From: Prunus persica
Lineage: Eukaryota > Streptophyta > Magnoliopsida > Rosales > Rosaceae
Direction: 5' to 3'
Length of the DNA stretch: 64,000 bases
Assembly: GCF_000346465.2 (NCBI RefSeq)
Contig: NC_034012.1
Location: 6,312,353 to 6,376,352, forward strand
This document shows positions 47,801 through 59,508 of the stretch, piece by piece. The translations under genes were made by a program, and so were the position numbers. The notes below the pieces were generated by a model. That model was given only the letters and a program-made list of their open reading frames with translations, was not told the origin of the DNA and searched no databases. How positions within the stretch are numbered: the stretch's first letter is position 1; the number at the start of each line of letters is the position of its first letter.

Positions 47801-48789
47801 TAGTACCACGACCAAGAATCTCTTTAGTGTGAATATCCTGAAGCAAACAAAAACTCAGGTAAATAAGTACACATCAATTCAATTATTCAATAAGCTGACT
47901 AATGGACATCAATTTATTAGATAAAGATGGAACAAGTAAAGTATTAGATAGTGAAAGAGGATGAGAGTGCAACAATGTCAGCCCATGTCACAGGATAAGT
48001 AACTCCATTGGCGTTAGCAATACAAGTTTGTAGGGGTTGTGTAGTATTCAAAAAATCATCAAGATCATACGCCATATGATCAATTGCACCAAAATCAATT
48101 ATCTAACTCGTGGAATCACTCTTATTCGAAGTATGGAATCAATAATCAGTACCATTATTAGTCGTATCGCATTGTGTTCTATCTTTGAGAGTAGCCTACC
48201 ATTCGGGGTAGTCATGCAATTTAAAACAAGTCACACGAGTGTGTCATGGATTACCACAATATGCTCAATCTAGTCAATGTGTCGGGGTTGTTAGTCGGGA
48301 AATCATAATCTGTGCAGTGGAAGATGCATAAGATATAAGTTTTGTAGGAATCCGGATCAGGATTTGAGCCTGAGTTGAGGTCGAAGTCGGAGTCAAAGTT
48401 GGGATCTGGGTCTGAATCAGAGACAAATTCGGAGTTGGGGTTAGGATCGTCAAAATAGGATCCTGATTCAGGATGGGGTTCAGGGTTATCAAAATAGGAT
48501 CTTGATTTAGGATCAGGTTCGAGATCGAAGTCTGCATCTGTAGGAGCTTGGCCACATGGGCACTCAATTCAGCTATGATTGGTTAAGAATAAGAGAAGGA
48601 ATCGGTGGGGTTACCTCCATGAGGGTTGAAAAAATCCTCAACCCCCATAGCGATGACAAGGGTTTGAAACTAGAGTCAGCAATTCCCAAACCCTCTAATA
48701 CCATGCTAAAATATGAAATCTAATATAAGAATATTTGTTTGTGGGAATTTTACATATATTCCTCTTCTTGTAAGAGGTCATATTTATAA

Positions 48790-49383
48790 GGCTTATTATC
48801 ACAAAACGTCCCTAAGGTTTACGAAACTATCAAATTGCATCATTAATGTTTTTTTTTTGTCACTCGTGGTCCTCAAGATTAGTATGTGCGATCACAAAAG
48901 GTTCCTGCCGTTAGGTTCCGTAAAAAACTTTGTTAGTTTGCTGACGTGTCATATATATATGACAAAACATCCCTGAGGTTCATGCACGCCCATCACAAAT
49001 GGTCCTTGCGAAATTTTTTAATTTTTTAATTAAAAATTCATAAAGTTTTGGTTTTATTTTTAAAATTATTTATAAACGAAAAAACCATTTATAAAAGGAT
49101 TTTAAATGAAAAAATCATTAAAAAATTTTAAAAAAATTCTTATGGACCATTTGTGATAGGTGCATGAACCTCAAGGATGTTTTGTGATATATATATATAT
49201 ATATACAGTCCCGATCTCTTGGACCACAGGAGTCCAAGAGATTGTGGTCACCCACCGTTGGATATTAATTCAATGGTTTAAAAAGGTTTCTTAAAAGGAG
49301 TGCAAGAGTGAGTGAACCGTTGAATTTACATCCAACGGTGAGTGACCACAAATCTCTTGGACTCATGTAGTCCAAGAAATCAG

Positions 49384-49422
<39 letters not shown>

Positions 49423-49579
49423 ATATCAACAAACTAACAGAGTTTTTGATAGAACTTAACGGGAGGGACCATTTGTGATCACACATACTAACCTTGAGGA
49501 CCACGAATGATACAAAAAAACATTAAAGATGCAATCTGAGAGTTTCATAAACCTTAGGGATGTTTTGTGATAATAATAC
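48790..49579. mobile_element. 790-bp MULE-type foldback element with perfect 9-bp target duplication
   Basis: Flanked by TATTTATAA at 48781-48789 and 49580-49588. Termini GGCTTATTATCACAAAAC and, inverted, GTATTATTATCACAAAAC; terminal inverted repeats run about 165 bp. A second inverted pair lies inside (about 48960-49020 and 49125-49190), with related termini (ACAAAACATCC..GAGGTTCATGCAC), suggesting an inner element of the same family. No transposase. A 9-bp duplication and TIRs starting with G are Mutator-like traits. Confidence 0.85.
49206..49388. mobile_element. 183-bp TA-flanked MITE inside the MULE-type element
   Basis: Left end CAGTCCCGATCTCTTGGACC, right end inverted TAGTCCTGATTTCTTGGACT. 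Each end folds on itself (ATCTCTTGGAC with GTCCAAGAGAT), and the GTGGTCACYCACCGTTGGAT block is inverted on both sides. It is flanked by TA within (TA)n. The end motif CAGTCC is shared with the 402-bp MITEs at 24.6-25.4 kb. Confidence 0.8.
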
Positions 49580-49706
49580 TATTTATAATAGCGTAAGGAA
49601 AGAGTAAATTTTACATAAGTCAAGCCAACATTCTAAACCCCTAAAACCCCAAGTGCCCACCCGGACGTCTCTCTTTCTCTTCATGCTTCGTATCTAGCAG
49701 CTGAGA

Positions 49707-52361
49707 ATGAAAGCTTTGAGAGCTCTGAGAACTCTCTCTTCGAAACCCAGAAAAACCCCATTAAACCCAACCTTCTTTCACAGGTTCTACGCAGCTCAAC
49801 CTCAAGAAGACGATTCCAGCCACACCCCATCCCTCTCGGACTCTGAAAATGGTTCAGACTCAGTCTTTGACAGTACCCATTACGACATACCAACCATTAG
49901 TTCAGATTCTAAGCCGAAAATCCCTCAGAAGCCCACTTGGAACACCAAATACAGATCAAAAGCTGATGAATTGATTGCCCAAAAGAAAAAACCTGATGAT
50001 TTGATATTTAAGAACAGCTCGCTCGCGAAGAAGCTTCTTGAAGCGGCGGTATGTTTGCCATCAGACGATGAGGATGAGGAGGATGAGGAGGAAGTGGTCA
50101 AGGAGGAGGACCAGAAGGCGTTGTCGGTTGGGATAATAGGTGCCCCGAATGCCGGAAAGTCTGCACTGACGAATTATATGGTTTGTTCTTTGCCCTTATC
50201 GTTTAAAGGTGTTTAATCTAATGGTGTTCTTGATGAATTATTAAATGATTGTATTGAGCGATGAAGGTACTGCGGTTAATTGGCTTTCGTAGTTTTTGTT
50301 CTGAAGCTGTTTTTTGGTTTTGGTATTAAGTAGTCTTTAATTTGATTAACAGTTTCTTGATGATTTGGTTATGGGAATTTCAGTAGGGTATACACAAGTT
50401 CTGTAGCATGAGTATAATGAAGTGTTGGAGACTTTTGGTAATTTTGGCGTTATGCATTATTTCATTTGCCTAATTGGTCATAGTTTATATTTTATGGGCA
50501 GATAACATTCGTTCTTCTATGTTGCTCTGTTGTGTTGTGTATATTGCATGGCATTAGATGAACAACACGGGTATCGTATTCTGCCTAATTTTCCCATGAT
50601 TACTGGACTTCGGTTGTTAAGATATCAAAATAGTTGCTAAGGTTAAAGCATGTTTGAGCTTCTTGACAGAAGGCTTAACATGTCAGTGGCTCTGAACTCG
50701 TTTCCAGCTAAACAAAGGTGAGTTCTTCTTAGGAGTCTTAAGTGAGTATCAAACACCAGTATTGAGTCTGAACCTGTCCTGTGCATAACATTTCTCTTAA
50801 ATCCAAAATGTTATATTTCGGAGAGAAACAAATGAAAAATCTTTTTAGACTCCCATCTGGGATATACATATAAGCTTGGGAGATTATCCTTTGTTCTTAA
50901 CCTTGATTCTTTGATGTACTCTGTTGGATATAAAATGATTTGCGGTACTATCTTGAATTAAGTTTATTAGAACATGGATCTAACATCATTTTATACCTTT
51001 ACTGGATTTATTGTAACCAGAACCGTTCTGATGACGTCCTCTGCATTTTTTACAGGTTGGGACTAAGGTTGCTGCTGTGTCACGGAAGACGAACACCACT
51101 ACCCATGAAGTATTGGGAGTGATGACAAAAGGAGACACACAAATTGTATGTATCTTGTTTTTAGTTAATAATCGACCTGCTTCTGTAGGAAAATTTTCTG
51201 GTGAATGTTACTTTATGCCCTAATGTGTTATGAAAGTTACTCACCATCAATTGAATTACTCTATGCTATTGATTTCATTATCCCAGTTCAATTATGACAT
51301 TATTACATAAAAAAGACAACCTGATGAGCTTGTGACACTTATTTCCGTCTTATGATGAGATTTTTGTGATACATTATTCTCGTGGAATAAATAACTTATC
51401 TTGTACTTGTTATTCTATTGTTTTTTTTTTTTTCCTCTTTTCTAAAGCACATTTCTCTTTTGACTATTTGATTTGTCAAGGTTACTTGTTTTTAAATTTT
51501 TTGTGTTGATTAAAGTTTTGATAGATACCCCATCTTTTGAGATAAAACCAGTGACATTATAGTTTTTAGACTGTAAATCATGTAAATATCAGAACATCTT
51601 ATCTATCCCTATCAATGCCCAACTATTTTTCCAGCTTTGTAATGAAGGTACTGTAAATATTTAATCATAAAATCTAGCATGGAAGCATGCAATATAAATT
51701 CTTATGTCATGCATCTTGTTTAAATAACCTTTATAGTCTTTTAAAATGCATCACAGTTTGTCATTTATATTACTAGCGTGATGATCTGAATAGTATCCTC
51801 ATCAGCAATAACAACCTCTCTTGTAAAAAATACATTCAATTAATTTTCTTCTTAGTGCCTCAAAACGTGTAGTCATGCTTTTCCTTTTTCCTCACTGATG
51901 GAAGAGCACATACATTGAAGCTCATGAAATGTCTTATGGTTGTTTTTCCACATTTTGGGCCATTTGATTGACTGCCTTCATCTATTATGCGTATGCAGTG
52001 TTTCTTTGATACTCCAGGAATTACATTAAGTAACAGAGGATGCCCTTACAAGGATTTCAAGGTTCGTGTAGAAAGTGCTTGGAGCTCAGTTAATTTATAT
52101 GATGTGCTCATAGTTATTTTCGACGTCCATAGGCATCTTACCAGGTTAGTGGTCCATTCCATTTGATATTCCGTAAGCTTTATTCTTCATATTCCTTCGA
52201 ACAATATTTCCCACCATTTGGCTCCACAACCTATCTTATCAAGCTATTATATGGGCTTGTTTTATTATAGTTCATAAGTGTGATAGCGCTAATGCATGAA
52301 ATGAACATAAGCATCAGACCTAGATACATATGACAGCCAGGTTCCATGTAGGCAAATTTTC

Positions 52362-52439
<78 letters not shown>

Positions 52440-52480
52440 AGCATCAGACCTAGAGACATATGGCAGCTGGTCAAATTTTC

Positions 52481-52525
<45 letters not shown>

Positions 52526-54246
52526 CCAATATTATTTGGTCCCTGATCACCTGGTTCTTTTCATTTCCATCTATGTAGACCTGATGCAAGGGTTATAGGA
52601 TTAATCAAGCGTATGGGAGCAGAAGCACACCCAATACAAAAGAGAGTTTTATGTATGAATAAGATTGATTTAGTTGAGAAGAAGAAAGATTTATTAACAG
52701 TTGCCGAGCAATTCAAAGATCTTCCTGGGTTTGAAAGGTAAGGTTTCCTTGTAGCAAATGAGAGATGGTGTTTGTTGTTTTCTTGGAACCCATGGTTCTT
52801 AAGAGTACATCTGACCATCTGTTTATTGCTTTAATCTTGTAGGCATTTCATGATTTCGGGTCTAAAGGGATCTGGAGTGAAAGATCTTAATCAATACTTG
52901 ATGGATCAGGCATGTGTACTTTTTAGTAATGCCTTCATTGCCATAATATCCTATGGAACATCAAAAAGAATTCTATTACAATAGGCTTTTTAAAATGTAT
53001 TGTTTGCTAAATGTCATATTCTACAACGCTGCTCTTTCTCTCACTTAATATCTGGTCAGAAATTTGAAAGACTATTATAATTTTTAGTCTGAGTTTTTTT
53101 TCTTTTTTAAATAGATTTTAACATATAATTTTTTATTTATGAGAGTGAGCCTTGGGTACAAGGATAAGGATGTTCTTGTTCCATTTAACCCATCCTGTAC
53201 CCCATAATGACGGTGGCCTCATGCGTTGGGCTCTCTTTTTTTGTAGATGAATAGTTTTTATTAATAAGTTGGTCCTTCTAATGAGTGTAAGAAGCAATTA
53301 TGTCTTTTGGGAACCCAATAAGGTTTGCTTATTGAAATTATAATTGGATTGCTAATCTTTGTGCACCTCCTTCTGTTTTCAAGTTTTGGTTTGAAAAAGT
53401 ATTTTAAAATTTATCTTGATCTAGTAAAGCACCTAAACTAACTTATTTTCATGAATCTGCTTATCTTTCTAGCTAATGTTACGCTGTGTACTAGATCCCA
53501 CATCTCATTTCTTCTGTGGGTTTTTATGTTTAGGCTGTCAAAAGATCTTGGGAGGAAGATCCATTCGTCATGACTGAGGAAGTAATGAAGAATATATCAT
53601 TAGAAGTTGTCCGAGAAAGGCTGTTAGACCATGTCCATCAGGTAGAGATTCAGCGACTTTTGTATGTACTTTGAGGCTATCATTTCTGTCTGCTCAACGA
53701 TTCTCTTCACGGTCTCAAAATAAGCAATTTGAGAATCTTAAATAATGACAATCTCTGCTTATTCTAGGAAATCCCATACGGTATTGAACATCGGTTGATG
53801 GACTGGAAGGAGTTGCGAGATGGCTCTCTTCGGATTGAACAGCATCTTATCACTCCCAAATTAAGTCAACGCAAGATTCTTGTAGGAAAGAAGGGCTGTA
53901 AAATAGGGTAAATACTGAAGTCCTAATTTCAGCATTTGTTTTGCTCCTGTAACTTTCACAACATTTGACTATTTGTTCAAAATTTTAACAAAAAGAAGAT
54001 ATTTGTTTTAGGTTATTTTTACTGCGAACTTATTGATGTACTTCACCCTTTGCTTAAGAGTTGTATCCTAGCTACTTGGGCACTTTAAGTAATTAGAACA
54101 TATTGGAATCATTATTTTACTTCTTACACAAATTGGTCTGAAATACATTCTTTTGAAACAGGAGAATTGGCATGGAAGCTAATGAGGAGCTAAGGTCCAT
54201 CTTCAAGAGGGATGTCCACCTCATTCTCCAGGTTAGACTTAAATGA
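49707..54246 (+). CDS. ERG: ERG: mitochondrial Era-like GTPase, complete, 8 exons
   Basis: Exons 49707-50180, 51056-51145, 51999-52144, 52579-52737, 52843-52909, 53534-53641, 53768-53907 and 54162-54246 give 422 residues. Arg/Ser-rich mitochondrial presequence (about 1-30), acidic linker 119-135, then the GTPase core: P-loop GAPNAGKS (145-152), NTTTHEV switch, DTPG (192-195), NKID (264-267). The C-terminal KH domain follows (about 340-415, GKKGCKIGRIGMEANEELRSIF) and ends VHLILQVRLK. Era proteins bind small-subunit rRNA and assist ribosome maturation; Antirrhinum ERG is needed for seed development. Intron 5 has a GC donor (CAG|GCATGT), since only this junction keeps MDQ|AVKRS in frame. The start codon is 76 bp from a retrotransposon LTR. 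A partial copy lies at 59509-61328. Confidence 0.95.
52371..52521. repeat. Duplicated (CT)n(CA)n microsatellite block in ERG intron 3
   Basis: The TAAGCATCAGACCTAGA..CATATG..CAG segment plus CT tract occurs twice in tandem (52309-52398 and 52437-52521), separated by a (CA)n run. The ERG copy at 59.7 kb has the segment only once, with a CT tract and no CA run. Confidence 0.85.
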
Positions 54247-55403
54247 CACATTAGAAAGTTGAGTTGAATGCCAAGAAGGGCACCTTTTCACGCCATACTG
54301 TCTTGAAAACGAAGGTAGTGACGAGCTATGATCCATCACAAGATGGAAGTGCACCTTATTTGTAAGGTTGGACTTGCAACATGTTTAGTGAATAGAGAGT
54401 TGAATGTCAAAAATTGCAACATTTCACCCACACTATTTTGAAATGTACATAAGGAAGCTTATCAGGCCTATCTGTACTCTATTCTCCTCGACTCATCAAA
54501 TTTATGAAGGCCATCCATCTAGTGCTGAGCTTTCAATGGCCGAAATTTATCAGCTTTAGTTTGGGGATTGAAGCGGCTGACAAATAATTCGAAGACCCCA
54601 ACTTGGCATGCAAACACTAATGTCCGGAATCTTTGAGAATATACAGTGTCTTGATATGGAATTCTTTTCTCTTTATACTAATCTTTTGTTTTTCCCCCTA
54701 AAGATGTGTTAATGTGTAGCAACATATGAACGCTTAAGCAGGGTTGTTTCATTTGATTTTTATTTGAATCTATACGTCCTTTAGTATACTGTTAAAAGGA
54801 CCCATATCTCTGATTGTTCAGAAGTCATTTATGAATGTGACTTTGCTTGTGTCACTGTAAATTCCACCTGTGTTAAGATGCGAATTGATTCAAATGTTTT
54901 ACGCCCTTGGTAAGTATCGAAATGGATTCTCTGTCTTGGCATTGCTTCACTTTTTAATTTGAGCCGTGTAATACAAATTCAAGGTTTCTCTCTTGTATGA
55001 TTTGGTGTCTAAACTCAGATATTTAAGATAACCATTAGAATTTGTACTCAAGGCTCGGAATAAAAGTCTAGCGAGGCAAATACAATGGGGAAAGGAAAAT
55101 TTAAACTTAGAACTTCTTCCACAACTTGGCAGGCAAACACTACACTAACTGATTTAACCTACATATGCTCCAGTCTTGTAGTTTATTCCAGGGAATATTA
55201 TTATATTAGTCATGCATGCGAACTATCTCCTCATGTGATACACCAGACCAGAGAGAAGAGATTGACAAACGACATCACATATCATTTAAAAGTTCTGACA
55301 AGTAGCTCCTGACTAAACTGGACTAACCAACTATTTCCCTATCATCACAACCACTGCTTCTCCTACTGCTAAACACCCACATCACATGCCAAAACGAAAT
55401 CTC
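54247..55403. other. Convergent spacer between ERG and UFO
   Basis: Contains the 3' ends of both genes (plus-strand ERG, minus-strand UFO). 54247-54420 has a partial repeat of the GAGTTGAATG and CACCTTATT blocks of the ERG tail. No other gene seen. Confidence 0.6.
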
Positions 55404-56723
55404 CTAACCAGTGAAAGGCTGAAATGGAATTGTAGTCAACTGATCAAGAAGCCCTGTGACTGGTGTGGCAAGTTGGGGCTCATAAGCAAAACCATGCAAA
55501 TCACCATCTATCCCAGCATGAACATAAGGGCATGGAGGGATCCATTGCCACCTTTTCCTGCACATATCAAACAGCAAAGCCTTGTCAGAACCTGGGATCA
55601 TTATGATAAGGAACTCTCCATGGACAACACAATGAAACCCATTTCCATTTTCCAGCTCTGCAAATTGAACATAAAGCTGTTGTGGCATTCTTTCCATCTC
55701 AATCCATGTTGTTCCACAAGCCTGCAAGCCCCAAAGCCTCAGGCTTTTTGGCACATTGAGGTTACTCTTATCAACTGCAGAAACCAGCAGCAGCTTTCCC
55801 TTGCTCTCCACCAAGCTTGGAGACCTCAGATGCCTTCTCATGGGAGCCTTAATCTCCCACCAGTTATTTGCTGCCACATCATAAGCCAACACACTGCAAG
55901 GGCTATAGTTCATGCAGTAGAATTTTCCCTGAACATGAACCATTTGACCTGATTCAAAATTGCAGACCTTCGGTAGAGAAGAATTGGTGCCCCATAATGA
56001 AAAGAACCCACCTCCATCAATATGAAAGCTCTCTGCAGTCAAGTTTTTCACAGCATATGGAGAAATCAAGTCATCTCCAGCAACAGTGACATCAATGGAT
56101 GAAGGGCTAACACTTAAGCCTATGGAAGGGAAGAGCCTTGATCTTAGAGTTGGAGGCAATTGAGTCAGAGAACCAACAATTGGGTTACACAGAATGAGAG
56201 TCTTCGGACCAGCCTCATCAGAAACCCAACAGATTAAACCACCTGACGAAGAAGCAGGGGAGAACCCGGAGGGAAGCAGAGCAAAGGAAAGGCGGTACCA
56301 TGCAAGTTCATAAGGATCAAAAAGATACCCTTCACAATCAGTACCAGCCCTGTTGTTGTCACCATGGCTTCCTCCAATATTGTTGTTCCTGTATATGTAG
56401 CTGCTCTTGAGGCGTTTGTGCTTGAAGAAGAGGAACCAATGACGGCGCGGAGATACTTGGAGGTACAATTCAAGAAAGGTGTTGGAGAACAACAGAGCAT
56501 ACCATCTCTTGCACACACATCGAGCTCGAAAAAAGGCCGGTGGTGGAAGAAAGGCGATGACATGGTCGAGCAGCCGGTGTGGGAGCTTACTCCATATCCT
56601 ACTATCCATCCATGGACTAGGACTGGATGTGTTGATATTTTCAGCAATGCCACCATGTCCACTACTAGTAGTATTGAAGGTGTAGGAGAAGGGAAAGGTG
56701 ATAGTAGGATGAAAAGCTTCCAT
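55404..56723 (-). CDS. UFO: UNUSUAL FLORAL ORGANS / FIMBRIATA-type F-box protein, complete, intronless
   Basis: Single exon of 439 residues. The N-terminus ITFPFSYTFNTTSS and the WMDSRIWSKLP start lead into an F-box (about 43-88, LLDHVIAFLPPPAFFRARCVCKR). A beta-propeller-like substrate half follows, with blocks typical of UFO orthologues: WYRLSFALLPSGF, SSGGLICWVSDEAGPKT, LFPSIGLSVSPSSIDVTVAG, DDLISPYAVKNL, QGKFYCMNYSPCSVL, LNVPKSLRLWGLQ, WIPPCPYVHAG, GLLDQLT. As an SCF component and LEAFY co-factor, UFO promotes B-class gene expression and petal/stamen identity and shapes inflorescences. The absence of introns fits the family. The upstream (right) region is 2.8 kb of apparently gene-free DNA containing its promoter and a GA microsatellite. 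Confidence 0.97.
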   Translation of the reverse strand: MEAFHPTITFPFSYTFNTTSSGHGGIAENINTSSPSPWMDSRIWSKLPHRLLDHVIAFLPPPAFFRARCVCKRWYALLFSNTFLELYLQVSPRRHWFLFFKHKRLKSSYIYRNNNIGGSHGDNNRAGTDCEGYLFDPYELAWYRLSFALLPSGFSPASSSGGLICWVSDEAGPKTLILCNPIVGSLTQLPPTLRSRLFPSIGLSVSPSSIDVTVAGDDLISPYAVKNLTAESFHIDGGGFFSLWGTNSSLPKVCNFESGQMVHVQGKFYCMNYSPCSVLAYDVAANNWWEIKAPMRRHLRSPSLVESKGKLLLVSAVDKSNLNVPKSLRLWGLQACGTTWIEMERMPQQLYVQFAELENGNGFHCVVHGEFLIIMIPGSDKALLFDMCRKRWQWIPPCPYVHAGIDGDLHGFAYEPQLATPVTGLLDQLTTIPFQPFTG

Positions 56724-57439
56724 CTTTTTGTGTATGATGACGAGCTTGCAAGTAAATTTGGCCTAGATTGTAGTACTTATTCAGTGGAGTTGAAACGAAG
56801 AAATGGAGGGAGTTGAAGCGTGAGCTAATTGTGGAAATAAAGGCTTACGTGCATGCTTGCTTTTTTCAAATGTAGAAAAGTGGAAATTCGTTTTTGGTTC
56901 ACCAAGAGAGGAAGGTTGGTATGGTTATGTTTGGAGAAAGTTCAGGATGATGTGAACATAAAGATGGAAAATCTCAGGTGGGTTTTTATTTTAAGAAGGG
57001 ATCGATTTCAATTGGGAGAACAAGAAAGGTTTGGGCTGATAAATGTCACCTGATGAATTGGATGGTTTGTTGTTAACTTTCATGGGATTGGAGAGAAGGG
57101 GTTGAAGGATAGGAGAAAGTGCTAAAAGGTCACTCATATATAGAAGAAAAAGCGATCACTATTGCAAAAGTAAAGAGGAAATCTTTAACACTCAAAATAA
57201 TTAATGGGTCTTTGGTTTGTTTTGGTTACGGTGGACAAGTTTATTATGTGTGTATATATAGGAAAGGTGACTTGGTCTCTCCTCTCTTGTTCTGATATTT
57301 CTCTCTCTTTGTTGCATATTGGTTTCTTTTGTATTTCTTTCCCTATGAGAGAAATGAGGGCAGTGATTCTGATGGATGCATCAGTCAATTTGGTGTTGTT
57401 CTGTCAAGGCCGAGGTTGCTAAGATATGTGCAACTTTAA

Positions 57440-57443
<4 letters not shown>

Positions 57444-57487
<44 letters not shown>
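57444..57487. repeat. (GA)n microsatellite upstream of UFO
   Basis: Uninterrupted GA run of about 44 bp, some 720 bp upstream of the UFO start codon. Confidence 0.9.
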
Positions 57488-57490
<3 letters not shown>

Positions 57491-59155
57491 GAGAGGTCTT
57501 TGCATTAATATCGATCATTGTTCACACTGTACACGTACGAACTCCTCAACGTGAATGCACCAATTCAACTTTCCACGAGTTGAAGCCTCATGAAGGGATC
57601 GGACAAGCATGCACCATGAATAATTTATATGTGGCAGTAAGCAGATGGAAAATCATTAAAGAAGAAATATATTCTATTTGGTGTTTGTTTCCTGGCAGTA
57701 TAGTGTCATTGAAGGGCAAGGAGTATAGAGCCTTTGGACTTTGGATTAGGGAAGACTAAGAGATGATATTTAAGATCACTAAGTATTTTATTAGGTAACT
57801 TAATAAGATGAGATTTATGAATTTTGGATCTTAGAGTCCAAAATATCATCTTATAGATTTCAAGGCATAGACTTCGGAACTAACACGTGAACTACAAATT
57901 ACAATCTCATCTAAATATTGCCATGTTTAATAACCCAACAAGGTAAGACCATCAAACTCTTGATCTAATTTATTTCTTTCTTCTCAACGTTACAATGGAT
58001 CTCAAGTTCAAATTATCCGGTTTTCCAACGTTAACAATTATTGAAATATAACCCTAACTTTTAAGGAAACCTAATCGAGTAATTATATTAACACTATTTG
58101 AATAAGTTGGTATTATTACTAATGTTTGACTTAGTGCAAGAGGGATCATGCAACCCTAATGCAGGTGGTGTATGACACTAAGACTTTGTCAGATCATATG
58201 TCCAATCCAATCTCATTGATGGGTTTTTGCAGTTGTTCATGGCGTGAACAACGAAAAACTTTATTTTGAAGACAGGCTTGAAGTTTCAGACTTGATGAGA
58301 TCTTCAAATAATGTTATAATTACAATTATAATAATTATAATGCACTTTCTGTGTAAAGAAGCTGTGTAATCTGCTCTTTCTGACTACTTTCTTTCTCCTT
58401 TCTTTGAGTCATAATATTCGCTTTCTGTAAGCCTCTTGGCTTTTGTTTGGTTTTGTTAAGGGAAGCAAATCTAAGTCAGAACAATCACCATGTCTTGTTT
58501 CTGTCAATCTTTAAGTATTATCTAATGTCTCAGAGTTCATGCTTCTAAAATGGAAAAAGTAGTGATAATCATATTTGGAAATTTATTTCTTCCCTCAAGA
58601 AACTTCTATATTAGAAAAAGGTGAACTCCTCATATTTGGAAATTGTGTTTTCCCTTCAAGCAACCCAGTAGCTATAGTACCACCTCTCTCTCTCTCTCTC
58701 TGTGATTTCTTTTTCTTTCTTTTCAAAGTTTCTTCCTTTGGCTAGCTAGCTTGTTTGGCCTCAGTTCCTCCTCTAGTTGCTTCAAAGATTTCATTTCTCA
58801 TTATTTGGTTTTGGCAACTTTGACTTGCCCAAAATTTCATGGAGCTTTAACTGTTACTTTACCCTCTTTAGGGAAGAGACATACAAATATTTACCTTCAA
58901 GCAAACAGGTATAGTACTTCAAAAAATATTTCCATTTAGAGATGTTCTAGATGGAAATCAAAGTGAGAGTAGGTTTCCTTTCGGTATTGAATTATTGACT
59001 TCAAACTATTCTCAGAGGAGACCCAAAAAACCAGTAAAAAAACAAAGCTTTTGTGAATTAAATACGTTTTTCTTTGTCTGTAGACTTTCAAAAGTTGATT
59101 AATTACTGCGTCAGATAGCTCCACTCATGTCTAATCTTGTTGTGGTGATAGTTGT

Positions 59156-59156
<1 letters not shown>

Positions 59157-59204
<48 letters not shown>
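59157..59204. repeat. (GA)n microsatellite
   Basis: Uninterrupted GA run of about 48 bp left of the ERG-derived duplication. Confidence 0.9.
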
Positions 59205-59207
<3 letters not shown>

Positions 59208-59508
59208 TGGTTCTCCCCGCCCCGCCGCTTGAGGTTTTCTAGGCTCTTGCATGGCATACTTCGTTAAATCAGTTTTCACTTCATATGACACAAGTAAAAG
59301 TCAAAATTGAAGAAACAGAAATCTGAAAATCACTTCTTAATTAAGTAAGAAAAAAGTTCAATAAAGAAATCCAATGCAGCATTTGCTTAAAGTTGTTCAG
59401 ATTTGAAATTACGCTTCATTTATTCACTTATTGTGGCTTGAAAGCTCTCTCTTCATGGTCGGATTTACCATGGTTCAAAAGATGAAGCCCTCTCTCTTCA
59501 TATAGCTA

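Larger units (their letters stand above)
44576..49630 (-). mobile_element. Degraded Ty1-copia LTR retrotransposon between SUF4 and ERG
   Basis: Two related LTRs (44576-44811 and 48704-49630, the right one enlarged by a nested element) flank about 3.9 kb. On the minus strand the right LTR ends TTTTAGCA and is followed by TGGTATTAGAGG, a variant of the copia primer-binding site TGGTATCAGAGC. A purine tract GAGGAGGAGTG precedes the left LTR. The internal order is gag (CCHC-like knuckle relic near 48.2 kb), integrase C-terminal relic (46870-47070), reverse transcriptase (46496-45603, with the YVDD catalytic motif) and RNase H (45311-44880). The order INT-RT-RH is diagnostic of copia. Stops and frameshifts break every domain, so it is dead on its own. 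Five-base flanks (AGCTA and TTCTA) do not match as a target duplication. Confidence 0.9.
48704..49630 (-). repeat. 5' LTR of the copia element, split by a nested MULE-type element
   Basis: Outer parts 48704-48789 and 49589-49630 match the left LTR. Between them lies a 790-bp insertion plus its 9-bp target duplication. Without the insertion it would be about 128 bp, so it also lacks about 108 bp present in the left LTR. Its outer end is 76 bp from the ERG start codon. Confidence 0.8.
56724..59508. other. UFO upstream region, no gene, two GA microsatellites
   Basis: About 2.8 kb with no supported coding region. GA repeats lie at 57444-57487 and 59157-59204. The UFO promoter must lie in the left part. 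The right end joins the ERG-derived duplication at 59509. Confidence 0.6.

Noticed and set aside
52371..52521. Regularly spaced repeats in ERG intron 3 resembling a CRISPR-like array
   Set aside because: They are CT/CA microsatellites with one tandem duplication; there are no unique spacers and this is a plant nuclear intron.
56364..56816. 150-codon plus-strand frame overlapping the UFO start
   Set aside because: Antisense shadow of the UFO coding region.
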